In this document: positions 20,847-22,349 of the stretch, piece by piece
Layout of the letters: every line of letters begins with the position of its first letter
How positions within the stretch are numbered: position 1 is the stretch's first letter
Program-made: the position numbers and the translations under genes
Source of the DNA: an uncultured Sutterella sp.
Lineage (GTDB): Bacteria > Pseudomonadota > Gammaproteobacteria > Burkholderiales > Burkholderiaceae_F
Reading direction: 5' to 3'
DNA length: 22,349 nt
Assembly (NCBI GenBank): GCA_905194315.1
Contig: CAJJRX010000032.1
Span: 1 to 22,349, forward strand
Notes under the pieces: model-generated
Told to the model about the DNA's origin: nothing
What the model saw: only the letters and a program-made list of their open reading frames with translations
Database searches by the model: none

Positions 20847-22349
20847 TTACGCCTTGAAGGCGGGCTCATACATCGTGTAGACCGGCGGGAGTTCCTCCGT
20901 CCACTTGCTCACCTGAACATTCGCCGTGGAGGCGATATTGCCGTTGGCGAGTTTCGAGGTCGGCTTGTTGAGCGTCAGGGTATTGGAATTGCCATGCACG
21001 TCAATATTGCGACCCTTGACCATGGTCGGCGTGTACCAGGCACCGTGGTGAACCACCACAACGCCGGGGATCACGCGATCCGTCACATAGGCGCCGGCAA
21101 GCACGGCACCGCGACGGCTCTGCACCAGGACGATGTCCCCGTTTTCAATACCGCGGGACTTGGCGTCAGCCGGATTGATCCAGCACGGCTCACGACCCTG
21201 AATATTGGCAAAACGGTTGGAGACAGTGCTGTCAAGCTGGCTGTGCATGCGATAACGGCTCTTGCAGGACATCAGCGCAAGCGGATAGTCCTTCGTCGCC
21301 TTTGCCACACCCTCGGTCGGCTCGAAATACATCGGATGTCCCTGGCAGTCGTCGTACTTGTAGCTTGCGATCTTGGGTGAATAGAGCTGGATGAGACCAC
21401 TTTCCGTGCTGAGCGAATTTGCTTTCGGATCAGCGCGGAAGTCACCCATCTGAATAAAGTCACGGTCTTCGGCCTTCACATCAAACATGTGATAGCCCTT
21501 CTTCCAGAACTCTTCAAACGTGGGCATGGTCAGACCGATGCGGCTGCCGAATTTTCTTGCGTCGTTGTAGGTCTTCTCAATCCACTGTTCAACCGTACGG
21601 CCTTCCGTGAACTCCTGCTCCACGCCGAGACGCTTGGCGAGTTCGGAGAAAATCCAGTAGTTGGGTTTGGATTCCCACTGCGGTTCAATAGCCTGCTGCA
21701 TCGCAACATAGCCGTCATTGGTGTAGGTGCCGATATTGGTGATGTCGTTGGTTTCAAATGTCGTGCACGCGGGCAGCACAATGTCGGCGTGGCGGGCTGT
21801 TGCCGTCCAGTTGATGTCCGAAACAATCACTGTTTCGGGGCTGCGGAAGGCATCAGCAACCTGATTGGTCTGCGGCTGGTGAACAAACGGATTACCGCCG
21901 GCCCAGAACACAAGACGCACTTCAGGCAGTTTGACCTTCTTGCCGTTAAAGTCAATCACCTTACCGGGATTGAGGAAGCAGTCCGGGAAACTTGCCACAG
22001 GAACGACCAGACCGGCAGGATACGGCACCTTCACAGGGCGGGCAGGCTTGACGCTTGCGGAAATACCGCCCATAAACGGACCGTAGGCCTGAGGCGAACC
22101 GCCATTGGAGTACTGGTAGTTTGTCCCCATACCGCCGCCGGGCAGACCGATCTGACCAAGCACGGAGGCAAGGGCATAGCCCATCCAGTGGAACTGTTCA
22201 CCGAAGTCAATGCGCTGAATACCCCAGCCCATCATGATCATGGTGCGGTTGTCGGCCAACTCATGCGTCAAGGCACGAATTTTGTCCGCAGGGATTCCGG
22301 TAATGTCAGAGGCCCATTCAGGTGTTTTAGGAGTTCCGTCAGACTTCCC
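20847..22349 (-). CDS. TorA/BisC-family molybdopterin reductase, C-terminal 500 residues (runs off the window)
   Basis: The frame is open from the window edge at 22349 to the TAA at 20847, so the gene begins outside the window; the apparent start at 22271 is only an internal TTG. The visible part reads GTPKTPEWASDITGIPADKIR early, then QFHWMGYALASVLGQIGLPGGG, FWAGGNPFVHQPQTNQ and ARHADIVLPACTTFETND. Near the C-terminus SRYRMHSQLDSTVSNR and GREPCWINP are typical of the TorA/DorA/BisC group that binds two molybdopterin-guanine dinucleotides. Members reduce TMAO, DMSO or biotin/methionine sulfoxide in the periplasm. The catalytic Ser and the leader are in the missing N-terminal part, so specificity and export cannot be judged. 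It differs from the DmsA/PsrA-like subunit at 6966-9659, making two distinct molybdoenzymes in the window. Confidence 0.9.
   Translation of the reverse strand, partial: GKSDGTPKTPEWASDITGIPADKIRALTHELADNRTMIMMGWGIQRIDFGEQFHWMGYALASVLGQIGLPGGGMGTNYQYSNGGSPQAYGPFMGGISASVKPARPVKVPYPAGLVVPVASFPDCFLNPGKVIDFNGKKVKLPEVRLVFWAGGNPFVHQPQTNQVADAFRSPETVIVSDINWTATARHADIVLPACTTFETNDITNIGTYTNDGYVAMQQAIEPQWESKPNYWIFSELAKRLGVEQEFTEGRTVEQWIEKTYNDARKFGSRIGLTMPTFEEFWKKGYHMFDVKAEDRDFIQMGDFRADPKANSLSTESGLIQLYSPKIASYKYDDCQGHPMYFEPTEGVAKATKDYPLALMSCKSRYRMHSQLDSTVSNRFANIQGREPCWINPADAKSRGIENGDIVLVQSRRGAVLAGAYVTDRVIPGVVVVHHGAWYTPTMVKGRNIDVHGNSNTLTLNKPTSKLANGNIASTANVQVSKWTEELPPVYTMYEPAFKA

Noticed and set aside
1..22349. 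CRISPR arrays, tRNA/rRNA genes, insertion sequences, prophage genes
   Set aside because: No regularly spaced repeats, cloverleaf sequences, transposase or phage-type frames were seen in any region. The helicase and S24-like genes alone are not enough to call a mobile element.

Overview
The window looks like a betaproteobacterial, host-associated anaerobe or microaerophile, most likely of the Sutterellaceae (Sutterella/Parasutterella type). This is an inference from gene content: three Tat-exported or Tat-type respiratory reductases, a Tat-exported flavoprotein paired with a small tetraheme cytochrome c, a quinol nitric oxide reductase, and moderately GC-rich coding DNA with AT-rich intergenic regions. 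No rRNA, tRNA, CRISPR array or insertion sequence was recognised.

Left part (1-9660). The 3' end of a DUF799/GNA1162-like lipoprotein gene (+) ends at a strong terminator. Everything after it is on the minus strand. In transcription order: a molybdopterin oxidoreductase catalytic subunit (DmsA/PsrA-like), a DmsB-like four-cluster ferredoxin, a DmsC-like membrane anchor, a TorD-like chaperone, a NapG-like Tat-type ferredoxin, and a long NapH-GltD fusion. These six are tightly packed (overlaps or gaps of under 30 bp) and form one respiratory operon. A LysR regulator and a nicotinamidase follow on the same strand. The fusion is the most unusual gene here: a membrane polyferredoxin continuous with a GltD-type FAD/NAD(P)H oxidoreductase.

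Middle (9660-12600). A 730-bp non-coding divergent region separates the reductase operon from a Tat-exported FAD reductase and its tetraheme cytochrome c (+). It is rich in dyads: a 24-bp palindrome, two adjacent 12-bp palindromes, a 12-bp inverted repeat around nested GATGAA/TTCATC motifs, and a possible 21-codon leader ORF. The flavoprotein lacks the recognisable fumarate-binding His and Arg motifs, so its electron acceptor is unknown.

Right part (12600-22349). A quinol-dependent NO reductase (-) has a near-ideal NsrR-type 11-1-11 operator upstream. Next come a putative carboxylate/amino-acid transporter with an M20 amidohydrolase (+). Then an S24/UmuD-like protein (+), which lacks the expected catalytic lysine, overlaps tail-to-tail with an SF1 (UvrD-like) helicase (-) that has an unassigned N-terminal extension. 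Last is the C-terminal 500 residues of a TorA/BisC-family reductase (-) running off the window edge.

Together the region is a respiratory-reductase island: periplasmic terminal reductases, their electron-delivery modules, nitrosative-stress protection and likely local regulation. The substrates of the two complete reductases cannot be named from sequence alone.
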